A stretch of 64,000 nt of DNA, taken from positions 62,001-126,000 of the forward strand of contig JAFYNL010000024.1 in assembly GCA_017548075.1 (NCBI GenBank), written 5' to 3'. Source of the stretch: Bacteroidaceae bacterium (GTDB lineage Bacteria > Bacteroidota > Bacteroidia > Bacteroidales > Bacteroidaceae). The notes under the pieces were generated by a model. That model was not told the origin of the DNA. It made no database searches and was given only the letters and a program-made list of their open reading frames with translations. The stretch's first letter is position 1. Each line of letters begins with the position of its first letter. A program made the translations under genes and the position numbers. Of the stretch, positions 17,721 to 27,732 are shown in pieces.

Positions 17721-19307
17721 TTACTTGTGTTCAACGGCGGCTTGTTCGATGGGTAAGCACTTCTTGTAGTTCTCGATGTACTTTTCGAAACCCGCAACGT
17801 CTTCGGCAGTCGGACTGATGCTTGTTCCTGTGTTGCCTGCAAAGACAACATCTTCGAGATAGTCGGCCAGATTCTTACCATTCTTATTGATGAGATAGCC
17901 TGCCAGCAAAGCGATACCCCAAGCTCCGCCTTCGCCAGCAGTTTCCATTACAGAGATGGGTGAGTTGAGAGCTGCGGCTAACATTCGCTGACCTACACCG
18001 GGAGTCTTGAAATAACCTCCGTGACCGGTAATGCGGTCCACCTTAACCTTTTCCTCTTTGAAGAGAATATCGTTACCAATCTTTAGCACACCAATGGCTC
18101 CGTAAAGTTGGGCACGCATAAAGTTAGCGAGATTGAATTTGTCGGTAGCGGAGCGAACAAAGAGAGGGCGACCTTCTGCCAAACCCGTGATAGGTTCGCC
18201 GCTGACGTAGTTGTAAGCCATCAATCCACCGCAATCCGAATCACCTTCGAGCGCCTTGTTGAAGAGCTTGTTGTAGAGTTCGCCCACATCGACAGAAACG
18301 CCGAGCATTTGCTGATATTCCTTGAAGAGACCTACCCAAGCATTGATGTCGGAGGTGCAATTATTACAATGTACCATTGCCACTAAAGAACCGTCGGGAG
18401 TGGTAACAAGGTCGATGGCTTCATAGGGTTTGCTCAGCGGCTTTTCGAGCACAATCATCGAGAACGAAGAGGTTCCGGCTGAGACGTTGCCTGTCCGTTG
18501 CTTTACTGCATTTGTAGCCACCATTCCTGTGCCTGCATCGCCTTCAGGAGGACAAACGGGAATGCCTGCCTTCAAGTGACCGGAAACATCGAGTTTCTTG
18601 GCACCTTCGGCCGTGAGGAAGCCTGCATTTTCGCCTGCATTCAAAGATTTTGGCAGAATATCGAGCAACTTCCAAGAGTAGCCCTTCGGAGCAATAAGTT
18701 TGTCGAACTTCTCGACCATCTCGGCATCGTAGGTCTTCGTTGCCGGGTCAACGGGAATCATTCCTGAAGCATCGCCCACACCAAGAACGAACTCGCCCGT
18801 CACTTGCCAATGAACATAGCCTGCAAGGGTGGTGAGATACTTGATGTCCTTCACATGCTCGTTACCTTCGAGGATACATTCGTAGAGGTGCGAGATGCTC
18901 CAACGAAGTGGAATGTTGTAGTTGAAAAGTTTCGAAAGTTCGGCGGCGGCTTTGCCCGTATTGGTGTTGCGCCAAGTACGGAAAGGAACAAGAATTTCCT
19001 GTTTCTCGTTGAAAGCCATATAGCCATGCATCATGGCCGAGAAGCCGATGGCAGCGAGGCTTTCTATCTCGCAGTCGTACTGACGCTTGACATCTTTTCT
19101 GAGGTCGGCATAACAGTCTTGCAACCCTTTCCAAACGAGGTCGATGCTATAAGTCCAAAAGCCGTCGAGCAACTGGTTTTCCCATTCGAAAGCACCTTGA
19201 GCTATTGGCTTGTTGTCTTGATCGATGAGGACTGCTTTGATGCGGGTAGAGCCAAACTCAATGCCGAGAATGGCTTTGCCGCTTTCTATTGTTTGCTTTG
19301 CGTTCAT
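17721..19307 (-). CDS. FGGY carbohydrate kinase, probably the L-ribulokinase of the ara operon
   Basis: The 528-residue protein has FGGY kinase motifs: [15 protein letters not shown] near residue 15, [26 protein letters not shown] and the [12 protein letters not shown] segment. Sequence style is closer to xylulokinase-annotated proteins than to E. coli AraB. It starts 1 nt after the stop of araA and shares the operon with araD, so L-ribulose is the likely substrate. The product L-ribulose 5-phosphate would then go to AraD. Confidence 0.88.
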   Translation of the reverse strand: MNAKQTIESGKAILGIEFGSTRIKAVLIDQDNKPIAQGAFEWENQLLDGFWTYSIDLVWKGLQDCYADLRKDVKRQYDCEIESLAAIGFSAMMHGYMAFNEKQEILVPFRTWRNTNTGKAAAELSKLFNYNIPLRWSISHLYECILEGNEHVKDIKYLTTLAGYVHWQVTGEFVLGVGDASGMIPVDPATKTYDAEMVEKFDKLIAPKGYSWKLLDILPKSLNAGENAGFLTAEGAKKLDVSGHLKAGIPVCPPEGDAGTGMVATNAVKQRTGNVSAGTSSFSMIVLEKPLSKPYEAIDLVTTPDGSLVAMVHCNNCTSDINAWVGLFKEYQQMLGVSVDVGELYNKLFNKALEGDSDCGGLMAYNYVSGEPITGLAEGRPLFVRSATDKFNLANFMRAQLYGAIGVLKIGNDILFKEEKVKVDRITGHGGYFKTPGVGQRMLAAALNSPISVMETAGEGGAWGIALLAGYLINKNGKNLADYLEDVVFAGNTGTSISPTAEDVAGFEKYIENYKKCLPIEQAAVEHK

Positions 19308-19308
19308 A

Positions 19309-20847
19309 TTACTTCAGCGCTTTGTTCAACATAAAGTAAACCTCATTGTTTCTGAGGGTTTGCTTGAAGTCGTAGGTGTTCGTCTGCTTGTTGATCTTGA
19401 CGTACTCGATGCCAACCATCTCAGCGAAGTCTTCCCAATACTCTTCCGTAATGTCGTAGGAGAAAGCAGAGTGATGCGTTCCGCCTGCAAGAATCCAAGC
19501 TCCTGCACCAATCTCGAAGGTGGGCTGAGGAACCCAAAGTGCGCTTGCAACGGGCAGATGGGGCATTGGCTTCGGCTCGATACATTCCACTTCCTGAGAA
19601 ATGAGACGGAAACGATTGCCGAGGTCAACAACGGTAGCCTTGATGCCGCGACCTGTCTTCGAGGTGAAGACGAGACGAGCTGTCTGTTGCTTACGAATAC
19701 CGATGCCGAGGAAATGAACTTCCAGTTTGGGCTTGTCGCTTGCAATGAGCGGACAAATCTCGAGCATGTGGCTTTGCAGACAAGAACTGCGATTGCCAGC
19801 GAAGTTGAGGGTGTAGTCCTCGAGGAAAGAGCAACCTGTCGGCATTCCTTGCTGAATCACCCAAAGAGTGCGATAGAGGCAAGCTGTCTTCCAGTCGCCT
19901 TCTGCACCAAATCCGTAACCTTCTTCCATGAGACGCTGAGAAGCCAGGCCTGGAATTTGGTCGAAGCCACAGAAGTCGGGAGCATCGATATCGGCATCGC
20001 CAAGGTCGTCGAAGTTAGTGGTGAAGGCTGTTGCACCTTCGTCTTTGAGGACGCGACGCAGAGCAATCTCGGCCTTTGCGGAGTTCTTCACCTTTTCCCA
20101 ATAGACCTTTTCGCCGCTCTCGTCAATCTTGATGGTGTAGAGCTTCTTGTACTCCTCAACGAGTTCGTCGGCCTCCTTGTCGGTCACTTTTTTGTAGTAC
20201 TCCATGAGAGAGCTAACGGGATAGTAATCAACATGATAGCCAAGTCGTTGCTCAAACTCAACGCGGTCGCCATCAGTCACAGCTACATTGTTCATGTTCA
20301 TGCCAAACATCAGGCAACGAACATACTTAGCATCGGCCACACCGGCAGCCACTCGAGCCCAAACTGCAATCTTCTTCTGAGCCTCTTCGTCCTTCCAATA
20401 ACCGCAAACCACCTTGCGAGGAACACGCATTCTGGTGCAGATATGGCCGAACTCGATATCGCCATGAGCACTTTGGTTCAGGTTCATGAAGTCCATATCG
20501 ATAGAGTCCCAAGGAATCTCGGCATTATACTGAGTATGGAAATGGAGTAGGGGTTTCTGCAGAGCTTGCAGGCCTTTAATCCACATCTTTGCAGGCGAGA
20601 AAGTATGCATCCAAGTAATGATGCCGACACACTTCTCGTCGTTATTGGCTGCTTGCATTACGGCTTCGACTTCCTTGCTGGAATTAGCCGTACCTTTATA
20701 GACAATTTTTACGGGAATGTTGCCTGTAGCGTTCAGGCCTGCCACCATTTCTTTACTGTGACCGTCAACTGCAACGACTGCATCACCTCCATAGAGCAAC
20801 TGCGCACCAGTCACCCACCAAATCTCTAAATTTTCAAAAGCTTTCAT
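19309..20847 (-). CDS. araA: L-arabinose isomerase
   Basis: The 512-residue enzyme converts L-arabinose to L-ribulose. It starts [20 protein letters not shown] and has [61 protein letters not shown] with a metal-binding Glu, and [10 protein letters not shown] with metal-binding His. These are standard for AraA. It is the middle gene of araD-araA-kinase. Confidence 0.97.
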   Translation of the reverse strand: MKAFENLEIWWVTGAQLLYGGDAVVAVDGHSKEMVAGLNATGNIPVKIVYKGTANSSKEVEAVMQAANNDEKCVGIITWMHTFSPAKMWIKGLQALQKPLLHFHTQYNAEIPWDSIDMDFMNLNQSAHGDIEFGHICTRMRVPRKVVCGYWKDEEAQKKIAVWARVAAGVADAKYVRCLMFGMNMNNVAVTDGDRVEFEQRLGYHVDYYPVSSLMEYYKKVTDKEADELVEEYKKLYTIKIDESGEKVYWEKVKNSAKAEIALRRVLKDEGATAFTTNFDDLGDADIDAPDFCGFDQIPGLASQRLMEEGYGFGAEGDWKTACLYRTLWVIQQGMPTGCSFLEDYTLNFAGNRSSCLQSHMLEICPLIASDKPKLEVHFLGIGIRKQQTARLVFTSKTGRGIKATVVDLGNRFRLISQEVECIEPKPMPHLPVASALWVPQPTFEIGAGAWILAGGTHHSAFSYDITEEYWEDFAEMVGIEYVKINKQTNTYDFKQTLRNNEVYFMLNKALK

Positions 20848-20867
20848 ATTGTTTGTAGGTTAAGTTG

Positions 20868-21587
20868 TTATTTCTTCTTTTGTCCGTAATATGCGTCTGG
20901 ACCATGCTTTCGCGAGTAGTGTTTTTCGATGAGAAGTTTGTTCATCGAGGGAACATGAGTCACGACATCGAGGGTGTTGAGATGCAAGGTCGAAGCCACA
21001 TAAGCCATTTTTGCAACTTGCTCCAGCACGACGGCATTGTGGACTGCATTGTCGGGTGAAGTGCCCCAAGTGAAAGGACCGTGATTCTTGACCAGAACGG
21101 CTGGCGTATCGTCGGGATTCATATCCTTGAAGCGTTCCACAATCACATTTCCCGTCTCCTTCTCGTACTCCCCGAAAACCTCACTCTTCTTCATGTTTCG
21201 AGTGCAGGGAATGTCCTTGTAGAAGTAGTCGGCATGGGTGGTGCCGATATTGGGAATGTCGCGCCCAGCCTGAGCCCAAGCCGTGGCATAAGTGGAATGC
21301 GTATGGACGACACCTTGAATGTTCGGGAAAGCCCTGTAGAGCACAAGATGCGTGGGAGTGTCGCTACTTGGATTGAGGTCGCCTTCCACCACTTTGCCTG
21401 TTTCGAGGTCGACCACCACCATATCTTCCGCCTTCATTTCGTCGTAGCTCACACCGCTTGGCTTGATGACTACGAGCCCTTTCTCGCGGTCAATTCCTGA
21501 GACGTTGCCCCAGGTAAAGATGACAAGACCTTGTTTTACAAGGTCGAGATTGGCTTTGAATACTTTCTGCTTGAGTTCTTCTAGCAT
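20868..21587 (-). CDS. araD: L-ribulose-5-phosphate 4-epimerase
   Basis: The 239-residue class II aldolase/epimerase has the zinc motif [14 protein letters not shown] at about residues 94-107, and [22 protein letters not shown] near 25-46. It turns L-ribulose 5-phosphate into D-xylulose 5-phosphate. It is first in the operon, 20 nt before araA, with its own promoter-like -7 box upstream. Confidence 0.96.
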   Translation of the reverse strand: MLEELKQKVFKANLDLVKQGLVIFTWGNVSGIDREKGLVVIKPSGVSYDEMKAEDMVVVDLETGKVVEGDLNPSSDTPTHLVLYRAFPNIQGVVHTHSTYATAWAQAGRDIPNIGTTHADYFYKDIPCTRNMKKSEVFGEYEKETGNVIVERFKDMNPDDTPAVLVKNHGPFTWGTSPDNAVHNAVVLEQVAKMAYVASTLHLNTLDVVTHVPSMNKLLIEKHYSRKHGPDAYYGQKKK

Positions 21588-21618
21588 GGTAAATCGTTTT
21601 TTTAGTGCATATCAAATG

Positions 21619-21626
21619 CAAATATA
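21619..21626 (-). promoter_or_regulatory. araD operon -7 element
   Basis: The minus strand reads TATATTTG followed by C, matching TAnnTTTG, 32 nt upstream of araD. Confidence 0.55.
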
Positions 21627-21706
21627 AGAATTTTATTCTTAAATCGTCGCACTTTCGGTGTTAAAGTTGTATAAAGTGAGCGAAAGTGTGGTGAGATTTT
21701 GTTTCT

Positions 21707-23578
21707 TCACCTCGAAAAAGGTCCGTCAAGAGTGGGTGTGACGGGAATGATGCGGCCCTTCTTGTCGAAAGTCAGGCGGTCGATGCATACTTCGCGATGA
21801 ATGCCTGGTTCGAGGTTCACAAAATGCTTGTTGATGCGGTGATAGACGATATACCACTCGTCTTTTCTGGGCACTTGAAGCACCGAGTTGTGAGCCGTTC
21901 CAAAGATGCCGTCTTCGGGTTTCTGACGGATGACGAGATAGTTGTTCTCGTCGATTGTAATGGGGCCCAGAGGCGACTTCGCTGTGCCGTAACAGACGTG
22001 ATAGTTGGGCGAGCCCGTATCGTCGACCGACCAAAGGAAATAGTAGGTGCCTTTGCGGTAGAAGACATAAGCTCCTTCGCGGAAAGCCCAAGTTTGCAGA
22101 TTGCCGCCTTCGGGAGTGAGGTTCCGGATGGTCTCCTTCTTCACTGATAGCAAATCGTCGTTCAACTCTGCGCCAGCCATGAAGCCGTTGCCCCAATAGA
22201 GATAGTGCTTGCCGGTCTTTGGGTCGCGAAACACATCCACATCGATGGCTTGTCCGCCTCTAGCATCTTTCGGTCGGTCAGCATCGGTAATGATGGGCAA
22301 ACCGCTGTCAACAAAGGGGCCGGTAGGGCTTTCGCTCACGGCAACGCCAATCTCTTTTCGGTTCGATTGCGGGTTATGGGCGGAGAAGTAGAAGTAGTAC
22401 TTGTAGCCGTCTTTCTCTTTGCGTTCTATGATGGCTGGAGCCCAAGCATTGCCCGTCGCCCACTTCACTTGGTCGCCCTTCACATCGAGCATCTTGCCCT
22501 CGTCTTTCCAGTCGATGAGGTCTGTGGACGAGAAGACGCTGAAGTCGTGTCCTCCCCAACCTGGCGTTCCGTCGGTGGTGCTGTAGATGTAGTATTGTTT
22601 GGTCAGGTTCGAGTAGAGCACTTCGGGGTCGGCGTGGAAGCCCGAAAGGATGGGTTGTTTGTGGTTTGGGAAGGCTTTCAGCAGCCGTTCTTTCTCGGCC
22701 TGAGTGATGGGAATGATGGTGCCGTGCCGAGGTGTGAATTTGCCCTTCGTTTCCGTGTTCTGGACGAATTGGAAGGTCTTCAGGTCGGTAGAGCGGCAGA
22801 ACTGATAGTGCCCGTTTCCGTAGCAGTCGTACATGATGATCCAACTCTTTCCGTCGATGGCTTTGCAGACACCTACACCTTCCACAGCCTCCTTTGTCTG
22901 CTCCACATTGCCGTCCAGCATCTGCCATTTGTCCGTCAGTTCCTTAGCGACAGCCTGATAGATGCCGCGCCCCGATTCTTGCTTGTAGAAGAGGTGATAG
23001 AGCCCGTCAGCCTCGTTGAAGACGATGTCGCCGTCGATGGTCGCATTCCCTGCATCGAAGAGCCACTTCGGTTCGCCTTCCAGGTCGGTGAAGTCCTCGT
23101 TCGCATACTGATAGTAGATCTTGTCGTACGAGTCCGCATCGCTTGTCCTAAGCGAGTAGAACACCATATATTTGCCTGCTTTGCGGTCGTAGATGGTTTC
23201 GGGAGCCCAGACGCGAATGACGTTCTTCCAAGTCTTTGTATAGCGAGTTGGGAAGTTCACGGTTGAGTGTTGCCAATGGATGAGGTCGGTCGATTTCATC
23301 ATCACAATGCCGCGATTGCTTGCCCAGCCCAGCGACGAGCGCATATCGGTGCAGACCATATAGAACGTCTTGCCGTCTTCGCAGCGAAGGATGTGCGGGT
23401 CGCGAACGCATTGTGTCAGCGCAATTGTGTCGCTTTCAATGACGGGGAATCCGTTGTTCAGCGGCGTAAAGTTGTAACCGTCGTCGCTCAGCGCATAACA
23501 TATCTGCTCGTCTTGCGGCGCATTACTGTTGAAGTACGTAAAAAGGTACCCAACCATCATCAATAGCATTGTTTTCAT
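21707..23578 (-). CDS. secreted tandem GH43-type glycoside hydrolase
   Basis: The protein (about 623 residues from the ATG at 23578) has a hydrophobic export signal and two five-bladed propeller-like halves. The first half opens with CVRDPHIL near residue 60. The second half has the canonical GH43 base Asp in SGFHADPEVLY near residue 320, an Asp in VDVFRDPKTGKHYLYWG and a candidate acid Glu in AFREGAYVFYRKGTYY. It probably removes arabinose or xylose from plant polysaccharides outside the cell, fitting the ara operon next door. The longer in-frame start at 23605 lies inside the -7 element and is rejected. Confidence 0.87.
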   Translation of the reverse strand: MKTMLLMMVGYLFTYFNSNAPQDEQICYALSDDGYNFTPLNNGFPVIESDTIALTQCVRDPHILRCEDGKTFYMVCTDMRSSLGWASNRGIVMMKSTDLIHWQHSTVNFPTRYTKTWKNVIRVWAPETIYDRKAGKYMVFYSLRTSDADSYDKIYYQYANEDFTDLEGEPKWLFDAGNATIDGDIVFNEADGLYHLFYKQESGRGIYQAVAKELTDKWQMLDGNVEQTKEAVEGVGVCKAIDGKSWIIMYDCYGNGHYQFCRSTDLKTFQFVQNTETKGKFTPRHGTIIPITQAEKERLLKAFPNHKQPILSGFHADPEVLYSNLTKQYYIYSTTDGTPGWGGHDFSVFSSTDLIDWKDEGKMLDVKGDQVKWATGNAWAPAIIERKEKDGYKYYFYFSAHNPQSNRKEIGVAVSESPTGPFVDSGLPIITDADRPKDARGGQAIDVDVFRDPKTGKHYLYWGNGFMAGAELNDDLLSVKKETIRNLTPEGGNLQTWAFREGAYVFYRKGTYYFLWSVDDTGSPNYHVCYGTAKSPLGPITIDENNYLVIRQKPEDGIFGTAHNSVLQVPRKDEWYIVYHRINKHFVNLEPGIHREVCIDRLTFDKKGRIIPVTPTLDGPFSR

Positions 23579-23602
23579 AGTCATGAAAATATAAATCTGC
23601 CA

Positions 23603-23610
23603 CAAAGTTA
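23603..23610 (-). promoter_or_regulatory. -7 element of the GH43 gene
   Basis: The minus strand reads TAACTTTG, about 25 nt before the ATG at 23578. It overlaps the start of the longest open frame and so argues against that start. Confidence 0.6.
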
Positions 23611-23697
23611 CGAAAAAGATTTCAAGTGCGAAAAGGAAAAGTGAGTTATCTCTTGCAGGGAGGGAGAAAAAGTTTATTTGATAGGTCAGAAAGAAAA

Positions 23698-23924
23698 CTG
23701 TCCCACTGTCCCACGTCCCATTAAGGTCGTTTCATATATGCATGGGTAGAGGTAGGGATAGTAGAGATATACTATAATATTAGAGATATACTATAATATA
23801 TTGTAATATATTAATAATCAATTAATTATATTAATTATTACCTCTTCTCTCCCCTTCTGCCCCCAAATTACCGAAATATTGAACCACCTTAATGGGACAT
23901 GGGACGCGGGACGATGGGACAACG
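23698..23924. repeat. inverted-repeat element with GTCCCA-rich arms
   Basis: The left arm (23698-23734) repeats TGTCCCA and ends GTCCCATTAAGGTCGTTTC. The right arm (23881-23924) is its imperfect reverse complement, with CCTTAATGGGAC and repeated GGGAC. Between them lies an AT-rich centre with a perfect 19-bp tandem duplication (23762-23780 and 23781-23799). There is no coding capacity. It resembles a MITE or REP-like element. Confidence 0.75.
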
Positions 23925-24009
23925 CTTCGTATTACCGACTGATTATCAGCAAGTTATGCAATGCATACTTTTACACTCGCCCCCAAATCACGTAAAAAAA
24001 GAGCATTCC

Positions 24010-24093
24010 GTATGTCAAAAACGCTATCGTAATACGTAAAAATCGCCATCGTAACACGTTATGTTTGCAAACGTTCCCTGTTACGTTTCAGAA
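24010..24093. repeat. 22-bp TAACNNGTTA array, copy C (degenerate)
   Basis: One good core, TAACACGTTA, is present at about 24053-24062, with degenerate neighbours (TAATACGTA upstream, TTCCCTGTTACGTTT downstream). It lies in the large gap between the GH43 gene and the Fib_succ_major-like gene, close to the GTCCCA inverted-repeat element. Confidence 0.65.
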
Positions 24094-24226
24094 CAAAATG
24101 TATCAAGATTAGTTTTTTTTACTAGTTGTCTTAGTTCTCAGGCTCGCCGCTTGATTTTAATCGCTATCTTTTTTGCAAATGTTGGTATCATTATGACTAA
24201 ATTGCCAAAAAGTCCGTTTTTTTTTC
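24094..24226. other. AT-rich gap upstream of the Fib_succ_major-like gene
   Basis: Between array C and the promoter at 24227 I see no gene, hairpin or repeat that I can support. Confidence 0.5.
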
Positions 24227-24256
24227 TTTGAATGTCGAAAAACTGACGTAAATTTG
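24227..24256 (+). promoter_or_regulatory. promoter of the Fib_succ_major-like gene
   Basis: TTTG at 24227-24230, an 18-nt spacer and TAAATTTG at 24249-24256 form a near-ideal Bacteroidetes promoter. The leader is about 42 nt. Confidence 0.7.
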
Positions 24257-24303
24257 TAACTAGAAAGACAACAGATATTCTCTAACCTTTAACCCTCACA
24301 GCT

Positions 24304-24984
24304 ATGAAACCAAGAATTTTTCTCGCAGCTTTTTTAACAATGGCTGGATTGGCAAGCGGTTGGGCTCAGGTGAATCATCCTTATGTGGATCTTGCTTTGC
24401 CTTCGGGTACACTTTGGGCAGCTTACAATGTCGGTACCACGAGTGCCGATCAGGTGGGCACGTTCTTTGCTTGGGGCGAAACGAAGGAGAAGACGAAATA
24501 CATTCGCAACACTTATCAGATTGGTGGTCAGCCGAGCGGTTCATTGAGAGGTATTACGAAGTACGTCACTATGGGAGAATACGGCAAGGATGGCATTACA
24601 GACAATTTGAGTGTCCTTGAACCAGAAGACGATGCTGCAACGGTCAATTGGGGCAACGATTGGGAAATGCCGACTCTTGCGCAGATTGAGGAGCTTTGCG
24701 ATACTACTATCGTGACTTCAAGGTTCGCGACGATGAATGGCGTGAAGGGTAGGGCGTTTACGAGCAAAATCAATGGCAACAGTCTGTTTCTGCCTGGCAC
24801 GGGTGTGTACGATGCGCTGGGTTTCTGCGACAACAAATACCTCGGCTTCTACTGGTCGCGTTCGCTCAATACGGACCTTAACAACCATGCTTATGGACTG
24901 TATTTCCATGTTTACAGCGATTGCGGCCCGCTCAACAATTGGCGCACCGATGGTCTTGTCGTTAGGCCGGTAAGGAAGAAATAG
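24304..24984 (+). CDS. secreted Fib_succ_major-like protein
   Basis: The 226-residue protein has a signal peptide (cleavage near residue 22, after GWAQ). The rest fits the Fibrobacter major paralogous domain style: HPYVDLALPSGTLWAAYNVG at the start, FFAWGETKEK, WGNDWEMPTLAQIEEL, LFLPGTGV, YWSRSLN and a final VRPVRKK. Such proteins are exported and of unknown function in gut Bacteroidales. Its stop is 3 nt from the convergent stop of the GH31 gene. Confidence 0.85.
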   Translation: MKPRIFLAAFLTMAGLASGWAQVNHPYVDLALPSGTLWAAYNVGTTSADQVGTFFAWGETKEKTKYIRNTYQIGGQPSGSLRGITKYVTMGEYGKDGITDNLSVLEPEDDAATVNWGNDWEMPTLAQIEELCDTTIVTSRFATMNGVKGRAFTSKINGNSLFLPGTGVYDALGFCDNKYLGFYWSRSLNTDLNNHAYGLYFHVYSDCGPLNNWRTDGLVVRPVRKK

Positions 24985-24987
24985 CCG

Positions 24988-27318
24988 TTAGAGTCTGACT
25001 TTCTGTTCCGTGCCGTCGTATTCGATTTGTTTGGACTGGCCGCTTGGCAAAACGATGGTGAACTGCCGCTTCTGTAGCATTCCGGGATAACTACCTTTGC
25101 GCTCTCCAAGGGAGAGTGTGCGGCTACGGTCGTTCCAACGGAAAGTGATAGTAGAGTATTGTCCCTTCTCGTAGTTGTAGTTGTCGCCTTCGTCCTCGTA
25201 GAGCGTGAATTCTCCGTCGGCACCAGGATAGACACGCAATTCGATGTTGTCCCAAGCCTTTTCCCCAACATATTGCATTTCAGGTCCGAGAGGCAGAATG
25301 CTTCCAGCCCGAACGAACATGGGCACGCAATCGAGCGAGGTTTGAAGCGTCACTTTTTGTCCGCCATTATAGAGCTGGTTCGTCCAGAAATCGTACCACT
25401 TCGCACCCTTCGGTAAGTACTTCGAAGAGCTCATTTTCTCGATGAAATGGGCATTTTTTGCATCTGTGTACTGTGCTTCGAGTATGGGAGCGGCAAGAAT
25501 GCTGCGGCCAAAAAGAAACTCGTCTGTCATGTCCCAAACGGCTCTGTCCGAAGCAAAATCGGCGAAAAGAGGACGCATATAACTCTCGTTGTTCGAGGTC
25601 ACTTGCCAAGCCGTACTATATAAATAAGGTAGGAGGCGATAGCGAAGGCGGATGGTCTTCTCGATGGCATCATAGACGGGCTCACCTTTCTGTCCGAACT
25701 GCCAGATTTCGCGAGGCGCATCGGCTCCGTGACTGCGGAAAACAGGGCAGAAGAGGCCGTATTGCATCCAACGCACATATAGTTCCTGGAACTGCGGATT
25801 GCGAGGCGCAGAGGCAGGCCCGCGATTGTTGAAGGAACCGCAGAAGAATCCACCAATATCGGTGTTGAAGTTGGGGTTGCCAGTCAGACAGAAACTCAGC
25901 CCTGCAGGCACTTGCTTGCGAAGCATGTCCCAAGAGGAATTCACATCGCCGCTCCACATATTCGAGCCGTAATGTTGCTGCCCTGCAAACGAGCTGCGAG
26001 TCATGATGAATACACGCTTTTCGCCCGATTCCTTGCGTTGCTTCTCATAGACGCTGCGAACGGTTTCGAGGGGGAAGGCATTTCGTTGCGAACGCCAAGT
26101 TCCGCCATAAACTTTGTGGTTGTAGTCGCTCTCCTTCGGGTTGAAGAAGTCGGGGTCGGTCGAGTCCATCCACCAAGCATCGGTGCCGTAGTCGAAGAGC
26201 GTTTTCAGGTACTTCCAATAGATGTCGCGAGCCTCGGGATTGAAGGCGTCGTAGACCTTTACGCCTGACGGATAGTCCATTCGAGGCGGCCAGATATGCG
26301 AGAGACCACTTTGCGGCCACGTTTCGATGGGGAGCAGAAGTCCCTTCTCGTCGAGTTCGCGGAACTGCTTCGTCATCGGTCCGAAGCTCGCCCAAATGGA
26401 AATCATGAAGTGGGCGTGTTTCTTGTGAACGTTGTCTATCATCCGCTTGCCGTTCGTAAAGTCCTCGCCCGTAAAGTCCATCGAGTTCCACATATAGTTG
26501 CTTCCCCAGTACTGCCAGTCTTGGATGATGCCGTCGAGGGGTACTTGGAGTTCGCGATATTTGTCAACGATGCTTTCCGTTTCGGCTGCAGTCTTGTAGC
26601 GTTCCTTCGATTGCCAGAAGCCGAAAGTCCACAGAGGGAACATCGGCACATCGCCCGAAAGATGGCGAATCTGCGCAATTACGCCGTCGGTTGAGCCACC
26701 ATACATAAAGTAGTAGTCGATGCTTTCGCCAGCCTCGGAATCGAAGGTCATTCCTTCGGCGTTGTCCTGGAAGAGGGTGGGCGAGTAGTTGTCCCAATAG
26801 AGTCCCCAGCCTTTGATGCTTTGCAGGATGTTTTGGAAGTCCTCGAGGTTCGACTGCTCCATCCTCTTTCGCTCTCCTCTGCGGTTCATCTTGCCGTTTT
26901 GAATGGTGCCCAGACCATAGATTGCTTCGTCTTTATCGAGTGTGAAAGTCTGCCGAGCCTTACTTGTTTCGCAGTCTTTTTCCCGTAGAAGGACTTTTCC
27001 TTTTGCAGAAATGAAGGTCAGCGCCCCAGTCTTGGGCTCCACCTTTACTGTCAGTTCTTTGCTGGAAACGGAGTTTGAGGTCGAGTTGAGTCGCAAGTCT
27101 TCGGGTTCTGCAATCACGACGAGGCTCTTCTTCTGAAGGTCCGTTCCGAGTGGCGTTTTGAGGATTCTCACGATGGAAGGCGTGTAGAATTCGACCTGAA
27201 TCTTTGTTCCGCCAACTTCTTTGACGAAAGGTTTCTGTTCCGCAAAGGCAATTGGAGTGTTCGAAGCAAGCAGACAAAGTGCCGTCAAAAGGCAGAAAAG
27301 GGAGCGTTTCATCTTCAT
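24988..27318 (-). CDS. secreted GH31 alpha-glycosidase
   Basis: The 776-residue protein has a signal peptide (to about residue 26) and a full GH31 domain. The catalytic nucleophile is Asp385 in AWWMDSTDPD and the likely acid/base is Asp458 in WSGDVNSSW. PLWTFGFWQSKERY (about 228-241) and GLSFCLTGNPNFNTDIGGFFCG are typical. The substrate could be an alpha-xyloside or alpha-glucoside; the sequence alone does not decide. A C-terminal beta domain ends with the QIEYDGTEQKVRL tail. It neighbours the arabinose genes and likely acts in glycan breakdown. Confidence 0.9.
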   Translation of the reverse strand: MKMKRSLFCLLTALCLLASNTPIAFAEQKPFVKEVGGTKIQVEFYTPSIVRILKTPLGTDLQKKSLVVIAEPEDLRLNSTSNSVSSKELTVKVEPKTGALTFISAKGKVLLREKDCETSKARQTFTLDKDEAIYGLGTIQNGKMNRRGERKRMEQSNLEDFQNILQSIKGWGLYWDNYSPTLFQDNAEGMTFDSEAGESIDYYFMYGGSTDGVIAQIRHLSGDVPMFPLWTFGFWQSKERYKTAAETESIVDKYRELQVPLDGIIQDWQYWGSNYMWNSMDFTGEDFTNGKRMIDNVHKKHAHFMISIWASFGPMTKQFRELDEKGLLLPIETWPQSGLSHIWPPRMDYPSGVKVYDAFNPEARDIYWKYLKTLFDYGTDAWWMDSTDPDFFNPKESDYNHKVYGGTWRSQRNAFPLETVRSVYEKQRKESGEKRVFIMTRSSFAGQQHYGSNMWSGDVNSSWDMLRKQVPAGLSFCLTGNPNFNTDIGGFFCGSFNNRGPASAPRNPQFQELYVRWMQYGLFCPVFRSHGADAPREIWQFGQKGEPVYDAIEKTIRLRYRLLPYLYSTAWQVTSNNESYMRPLFADFASDRAVWDMTDEFLFGRSILAAPILEAQYTDAKNAHFIEKMSSSKYLPKGAKWYDFWTNQLYNGGQKVTLQTSLDCVPMFVRAGSILPLGPEMQYVGEKAWDNIELRVYPGADGEFTLYEDEGDNYNYEKGQYSTITFRWNDRSRTLSLGERKGSYPGMLQKRQFTIVLPSGQSKQIEYDGTEQKVRL

Positions 27319-27418
27319 TTTCCTCTATATTATTTATAATGTATGCGTTTTCGGAGTGCTAAGGTACGAAAAAAAGATGAAAACTTTCGTTCGAAAACAA
27401 AAATAAATGTCGATTTAT

Positions 27419-27449
27419 TTTGTATTTTACTCACTTTGTCGTACCTTTG
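27419..27449 (+). promoter_or_regulatory. tRNA-Val promoter
   Basis: TTTG at 27419-27422, exactly 19 nt, then TACCTTTG at 27442-27449 followed by C. This is a full-consensus promoter placed about 30 nt before the tRNA. Confidence 0.85.
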
Positions 27450-27478
27450 CAGCGCAAAAACGAAGGGGTAGTCCTTTT

Positions 27479-27553
27479 GGGCGCTTAGCTCAGCTGGTTC
27501 AGAGCGTCTGCCTTACAAGCAGAGGGTCGGGGGTTCGAATCCCTCAGCGCCCA
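27479..27553 (+). tRNA. tRNA-Val (anticodon TAC)
   Basis: A complete cloverleaf can be drawn: acceptor GGGCGCT pairing with AGCGCCC, D arm with AGCTCAGCTGGTTCAGAGC, anticodon stem TCTGC/GCAGA with loop CTTACAA (anticodon TAC, valine), and T arm GGGGGTTCGAATCCCTC. The 3' CCA is not encoded. A hairpin terminator follows at once. Confidence 0.96.
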
Positions 27554-27558
27554 CAAAG

Positions 27559-27589
27559 AAGGAGTGAGACTTCAAAAGTCTTGCTCCTT
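27559..27589 (+). terminator. hairpin terminator after tRNA-Val
   Basis: Arms AAGGAGTGAGACTT and AAGTCTTGCTCCTT pair over 14 positions (two G-U pairs) with a 3-nt loop, 5 nt after the tRNA end. The following T run is short. Confidence 0.65.
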
Positions 27590-27600
27590 ATCTTGTATAA

Positions 27601-27667
27601 GAGGGTCGGGGGTTCTTCCCTTACGGTCAGGCGGCGGAGCCGGAACGAATCCCTCAGCGCCCACAAA
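27601..27667 (+). repeat. interrupted duplicate of the tRNA-Val 3' end
   Basis: Positions 27601-27615 repeat the tRNA from GAGGGTCGGGGGTTC, and 27647-27667 continue it with GAATCCCTCAGCGCCCACAAA. A 31-bp GC-rich insert (27616-27646) splits the copy exactly within the T loop. The original stretch is 27522-27557. A tRNA 3'-end direct repeat is the usual footprint of an integrase attachment site. Confidence 0.85.
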
Positions 27668-27671
27668 AAAG

Positions 27672-27699
27672 AAAGCGAAGTCGTGAGGCTTCGCTTTTT
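27672..27699 (+). terminator. hairpin terminator after the duplicated tRNA end
   Basis: AAAGCGAAG pairs with CTTCGCTTT around an 8-nt loop and is followed by T residues. Confidence 0.7.
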
Positions 27700-27732
27700 A
27701 TTTTCTTCCTGATGAAGGAGTTAAGAGACTAA

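Noticed and set aside
19225..20550. 441-codon plus-strand frame opposite araA
   Set aside because: araA is unambiguous; the plus-strand frame is a shadow.
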